This document shows positions 45,589 to 57,840 of a DNA stretch of 64,000 nt, piece by piece (position 1 is the stretch's first letter; each line of letters begins with the position of its first letter). The DNA is taken from the NCBI RefSeq assembly GCF_030408835.1, contig NZ_CP047357.1:2046001-2110000 (forward strand), written 5' to 3'. This stretch comes from Corynebacterium freneyi. Lineage in GTDB: Bacteria > Actinomycetota > Actinomycetes > Mycobacteriales > Mycobacteriaceae. The notes under the pieces were generated by a model. The model searched no databases. It was not told the DNA's origin and worked only from the letters and a program-made list of their open reading frames with translations. The position numbers were made by a program, and so were the translations under genes.

Positions 45589-46047
45589 TCAGTTCTTCGG
45601 CGGGGCCTTGCGGAAGTACAGGCGCTTGCGCACCCGGGCCACCACGTCGCCTTCTTCGTCGACGATGTCGCAGTCGAACCAGCGCAGGTGTTTGTCGCCG
45701 TCGGCGGTTTCGGCGCGGATTTCGTCGATGACGTCGGCGGGCATCTCGATGATGGCGCGGATGGTGCCGCGACCGGGTTTGAGGAATTCGATGGACGCCT
45801 CGGTGTCCCACACGCGGTAGCCGGGGCCGAGCTGATGCATGGCCAGGATCATGAAGAACGGGTCGGTCATCGACTGCATGGTGCCGCCGAAGACCGTGCC
45901 CACGGCGTTGGCGGTCCACGGGCGCAGGCGGTGCTTGACGACGATCCGCGTGCCGTCGTCGGCGGCCTCCTCGACGCGCACGCCCGCACCTAGGTACGGC
46001 GGCCACAACCACATGAGTCGCTTGAGTTGCCTGGGAGTCAAACGCAT
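45589..46047 (-). CDS. DUF4442 hotdog-fold protein (thioesterase-like)
   Basis: 152 residues. Hotdog fold: YLGAGVRVEEAADDGTRI, NAVGTVFGGTMQSMTDPFFM and EASIEFLKPGRGTIRAI. DUF4442 proteins are related to acyl-CoA thioesterases; substrate unknown. ATG at 46047 is preceded by TATCGT (46055-46060) at 7 nt, leaderless type. Divergent from the DUF808 gene. Confidence 0.83.
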   Translation of the reverse strand: MRLTPRQLKRLMWLWPPYLGAGVRVEEAADDGTRIVVKHRLRPWTANAVGTVFGGTMQSMTDPFFMILAMHQLGPGYRVWDTEASIEFLKPGRGTIRAIIEMPADVIDEIRAETADGDKHLRWFDCDIVDEEGDVVARVRKRLYFRKAPPKN

Positions 46048-46109
46048 GCCCGGCACGATACCGGCGGCGCCGATGTCGCGGATCCGATTGGGCGCATAAG
46101 ATCCGGTGC

Positions 46110-46163
46110 ATGAACCATTGCATGAGCAACGTCGGCACCGGCCTCCGGGTGATCGTCCGATGA
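46110..46163 (+). CDS. Leaderless 17-codon ORF coupled to the DUF808 gene
   Basis: ATG at 46110 lies 7 nt after TAAGAT (46097-46102) and encodes MNHCMSNVGTGLRVIVR. Its TGA overlaps the DUF808 ATG (ATGA at 46160-46163), while the DUF808 start lacks a good SD. It may therefore work as a coupling leader; the peptide itself need not matter. Confidence 0.5.
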   Translation: MNHCMSNVGTGLRVIVR

Positions 46164-47374
46164 GCGCCGGCCTCGCGGCGCTGTTGGACGACATCGCCGC
46201 CCTGGCCCGAGCGGCCGCGGCGTCGACCGATGACATCGCCGCCGCCACCGGCAAGGCCGGAGCGAAGGCCGCGGGCGTGGTCATCGACGATGCGGCTGTG
46301 ACGCCGCAGTACGTCACCGGCATCGAACCGAAGCGCGAGTTGCCCATGATCTGGCGCATCGCCAAGGGTTCGCTGGTCAACAAGATCGTCATCATCCTGC
46401 CCATCGCGCTGCTGCTGTCGCAGTTTCTGCCGTGGCTGCTCACGCCGATTCTCATGCTCGGCGGCTCCTACCTGTGCTTCGAGGGCATGGAGAAGGTGTG
46501 GGAGAAGATCTCGCACGCGCTGTCCGACGAAACGGAGGAGGAAAAGGCCGCCCGCGAGGCCGCCGTCGTCGACCGTGAACCGGCCGACGAGGATTCGCTG
46601 GTGAAGTCGGCGATCTTCACCGACCTGATCCTGTCGGCGGAAATCATGGTCATCTCCCTCAACGAGGTCGCCGACGAAACGTTGGTGCGCCGCGCGGTGA
46701 TCCTCATCATCGTCGCCCTGGCCATCACGGCGTTGGTCTACGGCGTGGTGGGCCTGCTGGTGAAGATGGACGACATCGGCCTGGCCATGGCCAAGAACAA
46801 CGATGGAGCGGGCGGCAAGCTCGGCATGGGGCTGGTCAAGGCCATGCCGGTGGTGTTGACCGTCATCGGCATCGTCGGCACGTTCGCCATGCTGTGGGTC
46901 GGCGGCCACATCATCCTCGTCGGCGTCGACGAGCTGGGCTGGCACTCCCCGTACGAACTCGTCCATCACCTGGAGACGATGGTTCCCGCCGGTTTCCTGG
47001 CGTGGTTGGTCAACACCATCTGCTCGTTGATCCTCGGCGTGATCTGGGGCGCCATCCTCATCGCCGTCGTGCATGTCCTGCCCTTCGGACATGGCTCGGA
47101 CGACAACGAGGGGCAGGGCGCGGGCCATGACGCCGACCGTGCCGCCGGCCGGGTTGACGTCCGGGCCGATGGACACGCCGACGACCGCACCGCCTCCGGC
47201 GCCGACGCGCTCACCGCGCACTCCCCGCGGGCCCCGCGCACGCCGCACGTGCGCGCAACCGCGGGGTCGGTCACACCGGGTGGCCTGTTCGTCGGCCGCG
47301 GCGCGAAAAAGACCGATCGCAGGGCGAACGAAGCCGACGCCGGCGCGCAGAAGAAGGGGAAGCCGGGCCGGTAG
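46160..47374 (+). CDS. DUF808 (YedI) family membrane protein
   Basis: 404 residues. SAGLAALLDDIAALARAAAA and TGKAGAKAAGVVIDDAAVTPQYVTG are the YedI signatures; six or more hydrophobic helices follow, ending about residue 310. The last 90 residues are a charged, Gly/Ala/Asp-rich tail. Function unknown. The ATG at 46160 overlaps the stop of the 17-codon leader ORF. It converges on the YchJ-type gene with 3 bp between stops. Confidence 0.85.
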   Translation: MSAGLAALLDDIAALARAAAASTDDIAAATGKAGAKAAGVVIDDAAVTPQYVTGIEPKRELPMIWRIAKGSLVNKIVIILPIALLLSQFLPWLLTPILMLGGSYLCFEGMEKVWEKISHALSDETEEEKAAREAAVVDREPADEDSLVKSAIFTDLILSAEIMVISLNEVADETLVRRAVILIIVALAITALVYGVVGLLVKMDDIGLAMAKNNDGAGGKLGMGLVKAMPVVLTVIGIVGTFAMLWVGGHIILVGVDELGWHSPYELVHHLETMVPAGFLAWLVNTICSLILGVIWGAILIAVVHVLPFGHGSDDNEGQGAGHDADRAAGRVDVRADGHADDRTASGADALTAHSPRAPRTPHVRATAGSVTPGGLFVGRGAKKTDRRANEADAGAQKKGKPGR

Positions 47375-47377
47375 CCC

Positions 47378-47821
47378 CTACTTGAATTCGCCGTCGACGT
47401 ACATCCAGCGCTTCGACCGCAGCATGAACGTCGACCGTTCCCACAGCTGCCCCGGCCCCTCGGCGTCGCGGTAGCGGGCGCGGAACTCCACCACTCCCTC
47501 GCGGTCGCCTTCCGCCCCGTCGACGACGTCGAGGATTTCCAGGCCCAGCCATTCGACGTCGTCGTCGAAGGTGACGACCTCCGGTCGGCGGCGCGGGTGC
47601 CACGTCATCCAGATGAAGTCGGCCTCGTGCGCGGCGTAGGCGCTGTAGCGCGCGGCCATCAGTTCGACCGCGGTCTCCGGCAGGCGTTCGCGGCGGTGCA
47701 GGGGCGCGCAGCAATCCCCGTAGCGCGGCACCCCGGCCGTCTCGCCCCCGCCCGCGCCGCCGCATGGGCACGCCGCGCCGTCGTCAAGCCGAATCCGCGT
47801 GAAAAGCGGGCCACCGCTCAT
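47378..47821 (-). CDS. YchJ family (UPF0225) protein
   Basis: 147 residues. N-terminal Cys motif ACPCGG with GDCCAPLHRRERLPETAVELMAARYSAY, the YchJ signature, and C-terminal FRARYRDAEGPGQLWERSTF. Zinc-binding SEC-C relatives; function unknown. ATG at 47821; no strong SD. Confidence 0.88.
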   Translation of the reverse strand: MSGGPLFTRIRLDDGAACPCGGAGGGETAGVPRYGDCCAPLHRRERLPETAVELMAARYSAYAAHEADFIWMTWHPRRRPEVVTFDDDVEWLGLEILDVVDGAEGDREGVVEFRARYRDAEGPGQLWERSTFMLRSKRWMYVDGEFK

Positions 47822-47894
47822 CGTGCAACTCCCATCCCGTGCAGCTCCCGTCCCCGGTCCCCCGGACCCGATTCCTCCCGGTCACGGTAGCGCA

Positions 47895-48692
47895 TCACAG
47901 GAACAGCAGCAGGCTCACCGCCATGACCGCCATGCCCGCGATCAGCCCGTAGATGGCCATGTGGTGGCGGCCGGTGGCCTCCGCGGCGGGCAGCAGCTCG
48001 TCGAGGGAAATGAAGACCATCACGCCGGCGACCATCGCGAAGGCGATGCCCATGGTCACCGGCCCCAGGAAGGGCATGAGCACCAGGAAGCCGATCAGCG
48101 CGCCCGCGGGTTCGGCCAGCCCGGACAGGAAGGACCATTTCAGGGCTTTGCGACGACTCCCCGTCGCCTGGTGGATCGGCACGGCCACGGCGATGCCCTC
48201 GGGAATGTTGTGGATGGCGATGGCCACCGCCACGGGGATGGCCAACTGCGGGTCCTCCAACGCCGAGATGAACGTGGCGAAGCCCTCCGGGAAGTTGTGG
48301 ATGGCGATGGCCAGCGCGGTCATCGTGCCCATCTTCATCATCCGGCGGCGTTGGGCCGACAGCTGCGGGTCGTCGATGGTGCCCGGTTCATGCGGGTTGA
48401 TCGGCTCGGGCACCAGCCGGTCGATGACGGCGATCAGTGCGATGCCGCCGAAGAAACCCGCCACCGCCGCCCAGTTTCCGCCGACGGTGCCCCAGGCCTC
48501 GGCGAGCTCGGCGATGCCTTTGGGCAGGATCTCCATCATCGAGACGTAGAGCATGACGCCGGCCGAGAAGCCGAGCGTGCCGGCCATGAACCGGGGGCCG
48601 GGGTTGCGGCGGCCGACGGAGATCAGGCCGCCGATGCCGGTCGACAAGCCTGCGGCCAGGGTCAGGCCGAAGGCGAACCACAGGTTTTCCAC
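47895..48692 (-). CDS. ZIP family metal transporter (ZupT/GufA-like)
   Basis: 265 residues, eight helices. Metal-site helices IAIHNFPEGFATF and VAIAIHNIPEGIAVAVP are the ZIP signatures. It imports zinc or other divalent metals. GTG at 48692 lies 5 bp after the upstream deacetylase stop, so both are on one transcript. A GAAGG patch is the only SD-like element. Confidence 0.9.
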   Translation of the reverse strand: MENLWFAFGLTLAAGLSTGIGGLISVGRRNPGPRFMAGTLGFSAGVMLYVSMMEILPKGIAELAEAWGTVGGNWAAVAGFFGGIALIAVIDRLVPEPINPHEPGTIDDPQLSAQRRRMMKMGTMTALAIAIHNFPEGFATFISALEDPQLAIPVAVAIAIHNIPEGIAVAVPIHQATGSRRKALKWSFLSGLAEPAGALIGFLVLMPFLGPVTMGIAFAMVAGVMVFISLDELLPAAEATGRHHMAIYGLIAGMAVMAVSLLLFL

Positions 48693-48697
48693 GTCGG

Positions 48698-49474
48698 TCA
48701 GCGGCCTTCTCGCGCATCGTCGTCGCGCGACTTGGCCACTCCCCCGAGCTCGTACACGCGGAAGGCCACGCCATTGCGCTCGCCGACCAGGGCGCCGACG
48801 TTCGCCAGCATCGGCGGAATGAAGTCGGCCGGTTTCGGGTGATCCGGCAGATCGGCGAGGTACTCGCGATGGCACTCCAGGGAGGCGACGGCGGCGGCGA
48901 CGTCCTCGTCGTCGACGGCCACGACATGGGTCGGGTCGCCCGACTGGCCGACGAGGAACACGTCGGGTTCCCACGGCTCCAAGCCCTCATCCTCCGCCAG
49001 CTCGCGGAAGATCCATCGGTTGCCGGCGTCGCGGGCGGCGTCGATGGCCGCACGGCCGGCCGCACGGTGGTCGGCCTGATTGAGTCCGTGGGGCGCCTCG
49101 AACTCGAAGGTCAGCGTGACCACGGCGTCGGGGCGGAACTGCCGGATCCTGCGCGCGATGTCCCGCCGCAGATCCAGGCCTTCGACCAGGTGGCCATCGG
49201 GGTGATCGAGGATGACCAGCTCACCGGCGCCGACGGTGTCGCACGCCGCGCGCTGTTCCTTCGCCCGCAGCGGACCGACCACCTCGGGGGCGCGCTTCAT
49301 GCCCGCTTCGCCGGAGGTCAGCAGCAGGTAGGAGACGTCGATGCCCGACTTCGTCCAGGCGTTGACCGCCGCGGAAATGCCGTATTCGGTGTCGTCGGGG
49401 TGGGCGACGACGCACAGCACCCGCTCCCACCCGCGGCAGTCGAGGGTCTGGATCCGCTTCTCTTTCGGGGTCAT
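48698..49474 (-). CDS. PIG-L family deacetylase (LmbE-like)
   Basis: 258 residues. Zinc motif AHPDDTEYG, PHGLNQADHRAAGRAAID with the third ligand, and HPDGHLVEGLDLRRDI fit the GlcNAc-deacetylase family that includes MshB and Mca of mycothiol metabolism. It is shorter than both and is more like the general LmbE class, so the substrate is uncertain. ATG at 49474 has TAGGGT (49482-49487) at 7 nt; followed by the ZIP gene. Confidence 0.82.
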   Translation of the reverse strand: MTPKEKRIQTLDCRGWERVLCVVAHPDDTEYGISAAVNAWTKSGIDVSYLLLTSGEAGMKRAPEVVGPLRAKEQRAACDTVGAGELVILDHPDGHLVEGLDLRRDIARRIRQFRPDAVVTLTFEFEAPHGLNQADHRAAGRAAIDAARDAGNRWIFRELAEDEGLEPWEPDVFLVGQSGDPTHVVAVDDEDVAAAVASLECHREYLADLPDHPKPADFIPPMLANVGALVGERNGVAFRVYELGGVAKSRDDDAREGR

Positions 49475-49487
49475 GCCATCGACCCTA

Positions 49488-52805
<3,318 letters not shown>

Positions 52806-53005
52806 CGGTCGCGCCGGACCCGGGCGTCCGAGGCCGGCGACGTTCCCGCCCGGCCCCGGTCCCGGACACGACTTACTCTGGTCGGAGAACACCACCGACC
52901 CCGGCCGACCCGCACATCCGACCCGACCATCCGACCCGGCCCACGACCCCGGCCACACCATCAATGCCCCGTCCCCAAGACCGCCCGCGAACCCGGAGGA
53001 TTTCC

Positions 53006-54220
53006 GTGTCCCGTCCCGGATGGCAGCCGCCCGAAGAGCTCGACGCCAATGAGCGCCGCTTCACGCTGCTGTTCTCCGGTGTGTGGCTGATCTTCCTCGG
53101 ATGGCCGATCTACGAGGTGCTCACCTCCCCCGGCAACGGCCCCGCCTCCCGCACGATCGGCGTCATCCTCATCGCCGTCTTCGCCGTCACGTACCTGGTG
53201 TGGTTCTCCTGGCCGCGCCCCGTGAAGTCGATTCCCCTCGTCGCGAACACGCTGCTGCAGACGATGATCCTGGCGGTCCTGATCACCGCCGTCGTCCCGT
53301 TCGCGGGCCCCACCGTGGCGGGCATGGTCCCCTACGTCATGGCGTTGTGGATGTTCAATCACCGCGTCGTGCTCGGCCTCCCGGCGGCGTTCCTCGTGGG
53401 AGCCCTCGGATCCGCGGCGGTGGCGGTGATCGCCGGCCCCCAGTTCGCCTTCGGTTTCCTCACCCCGATCATCTTCACGGCGGGGATCATCACCATGTTC
53501 CGGCTGGCGTTCGAGCACTCCGAGATCGAGCGCGAGTTCTCCGAGCGCGTCGCGCTGGCCGAGCAGCGCGAGGAACTCGCGCGCACCGTCCACGACGCAC
53601 TCGGTCATTCGCTGACCTCCATCACCGTGCAGGCCCAGCTGGCCAAACGATTGGTCGCCGCCGATCCGGCGGCCGCCGAACGCCAACTCGACGGCATCCT
53701 CGCCACCGCCCGCGATTCCCTCCGCGACGTCCGGTCGACCGTGGAATTCCTCGACGCGCCGGGCCTCGACGAACAGCTCGACCACGCCCGGACCACGCTG
53801 ACCGCGGCCGGCATCGAACCCGAGATCCCGCACCGGGACGACGTCCCCGACCTCGATCCCGCCGACCGCCGCCTGTTCTCGTGGTGCCTGCGCGAGGCAA
53901 TCACCAACGTGGTCAGGCATTCCGGCGCGACGCACTGCGGCGTCGAGATCATCGTCGGCTCCGGCGGACACGATGATCGCGTGGGGGCCGGGGACGCTCC
54001 GAAGAGCCGCGACGGCGAAGCGCACTCCGGCGCTATCCTCCGGATCACCGACGACGGCGTCGGCATTGACGGGGGAATGGACGGCGACGCGGTCACCCGC
54101 GGCACGGGCCTGCGCGGGCTGTCCCGACGAGCCGAGCGCGCCAACGCCACCCTGGTCCTGTCCGACGCCGACACCGGAGACCCCGATCGCCCCGGAACGA
54201 TTCTCGAGGTGCGCACATGA
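53006..54220 (+). CDS. Sensor histidine kinase, NarL/DesK type
   Basis: 404 residues. Five or six helices form the sensor (to about 180), then HisKA_3 with phospho-His in ARTVHDALGHSLTSITVQAQ, and a degenerate HATPase ending ITDDGVGIDGG and GTGLRGLSRRAERANATL. The ATPase region has an unusual charged loop (GSGGHDDRVGAGDAPKSRDG). GTG at 53006 has GGAGGATTTCC. Phosphorylates the next gene's product; overlaps it by 4 bp. Probably senses membrane or drug stress. Confidence 0.9.
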   Translation: MSRPGWQPPEELDANERRFTLLFSGVWLIFLGWPIYEVLTSPGNGPASRTIGVILIAVFAVTYLVWFSWPRPVKSIPLVANTLLQTMILAVLITAVVPFAGPTVAGMVPYVMALWMFNHRVVLGLPAAFLVGALGSAAVAVIAGPQFAFGFLTPIIFTAGIITMFRLAFEHSEIEREFSERVALAEQREELARTVHDALGHSLTSITVQAQLAKRLVAADPAAAERQLDGILATARDSLRDVRSTVEFLDAPGLDEQLDHARTTLTAAGIEPEIPHRDDVPDLDPADRRLFSWCLREAITNVVRHSGATHCGVEIIVGSGGHDDRVGAGDAPKSRDGEAHSGAILRITDDGVGIDGGMDGDAVTRGTGLRGLSRRAERANATLVLSDADTGDPDRPGTILEVRT

Positions 54221-54936
54221 CCACCGCCGATCCCGCCGCGGGCAACCCCACCGGTGGCACCGCCCCCATCCGCCTCCTCGTCGCCGACGACCAGGAACTC
54301 GTCCGGGCGGGCCTGGCCCTGCTGCTCGACATGGAGCCGGATCTGGAGGTCGTGGTCCAACTGTCCGACGGCGCCGACGCGGCGCGGGCGGTCGCCGAGC
54401 ATCGCGTCGACGTGGCGATCCTCGACATCGAAATGCACTACGACGGCATCCGCGCCACGGCCGACATCACGGCGCTCAATCGGCGCCGGGCCTGCGGCTC
54501 CGCGCCCGACGAAACCGGCGCAGGCACCGAAACCGGGGCGGGCACGAACGGCCACTGCGGCGTCCTCATCGTCACCACCTTCGGGCGCACCGGGTACCTG
54601 CAGCGGGCGATGGCGGCGGGCGCGTCGGGGTTCATGGTCAAGGACACCCCCGCCGAAACGCTCGCCCAGGCGGTCCGCACCATCCACGCAGGTGGACGCG
54701 CCGTCGACCCGGCGCTGGCCGCCGAGGCCCTGGCCGCCGGCCCCAATCCCCTCACGGCCCGGGAGGCGGAGGTCCTCGACGCCGCAGGGGACGGCGCATC
54801 GGTCCGCGACATCGCCGCCCGGCTGCACCTGGCCACCGGAACCGTGCGCAATCATCTCTCGTCGGCCATCGCGAAAACGGGCACCGCCAACCGAATGGAG
54901 GCCAATCGCACCGCGCAGGCCAACGGCTGGTTGTAG
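54217..54936 (+). CDS. Response regulator, NarL/LuxR type
   Basis: 239 residues. Receiver domain with VADDQELVRAGLALLL and phospho-Asp in VAILDIEMHYDG; LuxR-type HTH LTAREAEVLDAAGDGASVRDIA at the C-terminus. The receiver carries a Gly/Thr/Ala-rich insertion of about 20 residues (DETGAGTETGAGTNG) between the phospho-Asp strand and VLIVTTF. Likely binds the palindrome at 51043-51062 and controls the ABC exporter. Coupled to the kinase (ATGA). Confidence 0.9.
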   Translation: MTTADPAAGNPTGGTAPIRLLVADDQELVRAGLALLLDMEPDLEVVVQLSDGADAARAVAEHRVDVAILDIEMHYDGIRATADITALNRRRACGSAPDETGAGTETGAGTNGHCGVLIVTTFGRTGYLQRAMAAGASGFMVKDTPAETLAQAVRTIHAGGRAVDPALAAEALAAGPNPLTAREAEVLDAAGDGASVRDIAARLHLATGTVRNHLSSAIAKTGTANRMEANRTAQANGWL

Positions 54937-54953
54937 CCCCGCCGCACGCGGCG

Positions 54954-56297
54954 CTACTCGCCCGAACCGCCGACCGCCGTTTTCGTCAGCCGTACGGACA
55001 CGATCCGAGTGCCCTCCACCACGGCCGCCTCCAACCGGTAGAACACGCCGTCGGAGATGTCGTCGTCGGCGACGTCCTCGGTGCACTCGTGGGGGATCTG
55101 CACCACGTCCCCGGTGCGGCCCATCCGCCCCAGCCGTGCGAGCATCCATCCCGCGACCGTCTCGTACGGCCCTTCGGGCAGGTGGATACCGGTGCGGGCG
55201 GCGAAGTCCTGCAGGTTCGTCGCACCGTCGAGGATCCGGCTTTCATGCAGCCCCAACGACGTGCGGCGTTCCTCGTCGTCGTACTCGTCCCAGATTTCGC
55301 CGACGAGCTCTTCGATGAGGTCCTCCAGGGTCACCATGCCGTCGGTGCCGCCGTACTCGTCGACGACGATGGCGATGTGCTCGCCCGACTGCCGCATGCG
55401 ACGCAGCGCCGCCGGCAATCCCAGCGAGCTGGGCAGGTGGGGAATGTTCCGGCAAATCGACGGAAGCGGTTCGTCTTCGAGGCCTGCGACGATCGCCTCC
55501 AGCAGATCGCGGACGTGGCAGAAACCGATGATGTCGTCGAAGGTCCCGCGGTAGACCGGGTACCGCGCATAGGGCCCGTCGACGGCCTCGCCGAGCGCCT
55601 CGCCGATGGTGGAGTCGGCCGACAACGCCCTCATCTCGCTGCGATGGCGCATGAGCTCCGACAGCGTGTAGGCGCCGGCGTCGAAAACCTCGGTGACCAG
55701 TTCCCGCTCCCCGAGCCCGAACCCCTGGTGCGAGCTGACGATCTCCCGGATCTCCTCGGTCGTCATCACCGCCGTCCGCAGGGTGGGGTCGAAGCCGAGC
55801 GCCCGCAGGATCAGGCTTGACGACGTGTCGATGACCCAGATGACCGGTGTCATGAGTTTGGCGAACATGTCCAACGGCGGGGCGACGATCACCGACACCC
55901 GCTTGGCGTTTTGCATGGCGATGCGCTTGGGCACCAGTTCGCCGAACACCAGACTCAGGTAGGACACGAGCACCGTCATGGCCACCAGCGACACACCGTG
56001 CGCGACGGTGGGGGTCATCCCCCAGGTCTCGAGGGTCGGGGCGAGCTGTGGGGCGATGGCCGCCGCGCCGAACGCCGACGACAGGAACCCGGCGAACGTC
56101 ACGCCGATTTGCACGGCCGACAGGAACCGCCCCGAATCCCGGGCCAGGGCCGCGACCTTCTTCTCCGCCCCGCGTCCCCGCTCCAGTTGCGAAATCTGTG
56201 ATTCGCGCAGGCTGACCAGGGCCATCTCCGTGGCGGCGAAGATGCCGCCGACCAGGATGAAGGCCATGACCCAGGCGAAGCTCGCGAATATGCCCAC
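54954..56297 (-). CDS. CNNM/hemolysin-C family protein with CBS domains
   Basis: 447 residues. DUF21 membrane domain (1-200, EMALVSLRESQISQLERGRG), a CBS pair (about 205-330, YARYPVYRGTFDDIIGFCHV), and a C-terminal CorC_HlyC domain with VDEYGGTDGMVTLEDLIEELVG before it. Such proteins move or sense Mg2+/Co2+. GTG at 56297 has TATTCT (56304-56309) 6 nt upstream, leaderless type. Convergent with the response regulator. Confidence 0.9.
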   Translation of the reverse strand: MGIFASFAWVMAFILVGGIFAATEMALVSLRESQISQLERGRGAEKKVAALARDSGRFLSAVQIGVTFAGFLSSAFGAAAIAPQLAPTLETWGMTPTVAHGVSLVAMTVLVSYLSLVFGELVPKRIAMQNAKRVSVIVAPPLDMFAKLMTPVIWVIDTSSSLILRALGFDPTLRTAVMTTEEIREIVSSHQGFGLGERELVTEVFDAGAYTLSELMRHRSEMRALSADSTIGEALGEAVDGPYARYPVYRGTFDDIIGFCHVRDLLEAIVAGLEDEPLPSICRNIPHLPSSLGLPAALRRMRQSGEHIAIVVDEYGGTDGMVTLEDLIEELVGEIWDEYDDEERRTSLGLHESRILDGATNLQDFAARTGIHLPEGPYETVAGWMLARLGRMGRTGDVVQIPHECTEDVADDDISDGVFYRLEAAVVEGTRIVSVRLTKTAVGGSGE

Positions 56298-56434
56298 GTC
56301 TCGAGAATACCCCTCCCCACCCCCCCGATACTCAACCCATCCACCCCGGCCAAACGTGATTTTTCATGCAATAATGGGGGTATCGACGGGGGTGATCGAA
56401 CAAGGAGGGGGAACGAGGACAGGAAGGGATCGTC

Positions 56435-56752
56435 GTGAAGCAAACGCAGCAGACCACCCGGAAGAAGACGAAACTGGTCAAGAGCAAGGCCAACTTCAGC
56501 CCCGAAGAACTCGCCGGCCTGCTGGAAAGCATGGCGGAGCGCATCCGCGCCGGCGACATGACGCTCGGCGCGGGCGACGCGGCGGTGACCATGGACATGC
56601 CGGCGGTGTTCCGCACGACCATGGAGGTCACCGACTCGCGCAAGCGCGCCGGAATCGAGCGCGAGTTGGAACTGGAGATCACCTGGACCGTCGACGAAGA
56701 CGGCAACCCGGCGGACAAGCCGGGCCCGGTGGCGGGTTTCGCCATTTCGTAG
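56435..56752 (+). CDS. amphi-Trp domain protein
   Basis: 105 residues: basic N-terminus (KKTKLVKSKANFSPEEL), a helix LAGLLESMAERIRAGDMTLG and a C-terminal strand LEITWTVDE, the amphi-Trp pattern. Function unknown. GTG at 56435 with an AGGAAGGG SD. A possible -10 lies near 56368 (CAATAAT). It diverges from the CNNM gene; the 137 bp between show only promoters. Confidence 0.8.
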   Translation: MKQTQQTTRKKTKLVKSKANFSPEELAGLLESMAERIRAGDMTLGAGDAAVTMDMPAVFRTTMEVTDSRKRAGIERELELEITWTVDEDGNPADKPGPVAGFAIS

Positions 56753-56801
56753 GTGCCCGGGGACGCGGCGGTAGCCTGGTCACGACCTGGAGGTGATCGG
56801 G

Positions 56802-57212
56802 ATGCTCGCTGCGTCCATCTTCATCGCGATCGGCACGCTGGCCATCGTCGCCGCCATCGCGTGGCTCGTGCTGCGCCGCCGCGGCGCGGAGAAGCGGTTC
56901 CGCACCGATGCGCTCGTCGTCGGGTCGGTGGGCCGCCCCGACGATGATTTGCGGGCGATGGTCCTGCAGGTCACCGACCGCGACGGCACCACGCGCACGG
57001 TGACCGACACGTTCCACAGCAACTTCGCCGCCGGCAACGTCGGGCGGACAATCGAAGTGATGGTCGACCCGCCCTCCCCCGACGGCGAGCCGGGCCGCGT
57101 GCGCGTGCCGCGGCAGTCCGACCCGACGTTCGTGCTCAACGCCCTGCTCGGCGCGGCGGGCGTCGCGTTCCTCACTGCCGGGGTGTTCGTGCTCGCGGAG
57201 GCGATGTTCTAG
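56802..57212 (+). CDS. DUF3592-like small membrane protein
   Basis: 136 residues: N-terminal helix LAASIFIAIGTLAIVAAIAW, a soluble domain with VVGSVGRPDDDLRAMVLQV and VTDTFHSNFAAGNVGRTIEV, and a C-terminal helix. This is the DUF3592 layout (two helices around a small beta domain). Function unknown. ATG at 56802 was chosen for the GGAGG SD 7 nt upstream; GTG at 56793 is the other option. Confidence 0.68.
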   Translation: MLAASIFIAIGTLAIVAAIAWLVLRRRGAEKRFRTDALVVGSVGRPDDDLRAMVLQVTDRDGTTRTVTDTFHSNFAAGNVGRTIEVMVDPPSPDGEPGRVRVPRQSDPTFVLNALLGAAGVAFLTAGVFVLAEAMF

Positions 57213-57397
57213 CGGTGGCCCGGGGGTGGTCTGGTGAGGTTCCGGCGGCGCTCTGGCGATGTTCTGAACTGGCCGACCGTGCCCGGCCGCCGCAAAACCG
57301 TGATCGGTAGGCCCCGCGCCGCCCATACCTTTGAGTCAGCCGGGAACGAAACCCGGTGTCACCCCCACCAGGCACGACGGATTCGCAAGGAGCGACG

Positions 57398-57799
57398 ATG
57401 GGACTTTTCAACCAGTTCAAGCAGGCAATGACCGGCGACAACATCCGCCGGGGTTTCGAGGGCGCCGCGCAGAGCATGCGCGACATGGCGGCGGATCCGT
57501 CGCGGATCATGGCGGATCAGGCGGCGGGCAACGCCTACGGCCAGGAGCTGCGGCGCCTGCAACAGCAGGGAATCCTCGGCTCCGGCGTGATCGTGTCGGT
57601 GACGCCGACCGGCGAGGTCGCGGTCGCCGGCGTTGATTGGGCGACGATCGAGGTGTCGGTGACCGTGCCCGGCCGGGATCGTTACATCGCGGTCGAACGC
57701 CACATGGTTCCCCGCAACACCGCAGACATGTACGCTCCCGGCACCCGCCACAGCATCGCCGTCGACCCGACCAACCCGAACCACTTCGCCTTCGCGTAG
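57398..57799 (+). CDS. Uncharacterised 133-residue protein
   Basis: No signal peptide. Residues 1-55 are helical (FNQFKQAMTGDNIRRGFEG); residues 60-133 form a beta-rich domain (GVIVSVTPTGEVAVAGVDWA, then VSVTVPGRDRYIAVERHM) similar in style to the DUF3592-like neighbour, suggesting a related soluble domain. ATG at 57398 with an AAGGAG SD. Not recognised. Confidence 0.7.
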   Translation: MGLFNQFKQAMTGDNIRRGFEGAAQSMRDMAADPSRIMADQAAGNAYGQELRRLQQQGILGSGVIVSVTPTGEVAVAGVDWATIEVSVTVPGRDRYIAVERHMVPRNTADMYAPGTRHSIAVDPTNPNHFAFA

Positions 57800-57840
57800 G
57801 CAAGGCGCGGGGCCGCCGGCCCGGACGTAGGGTAGTCGGC

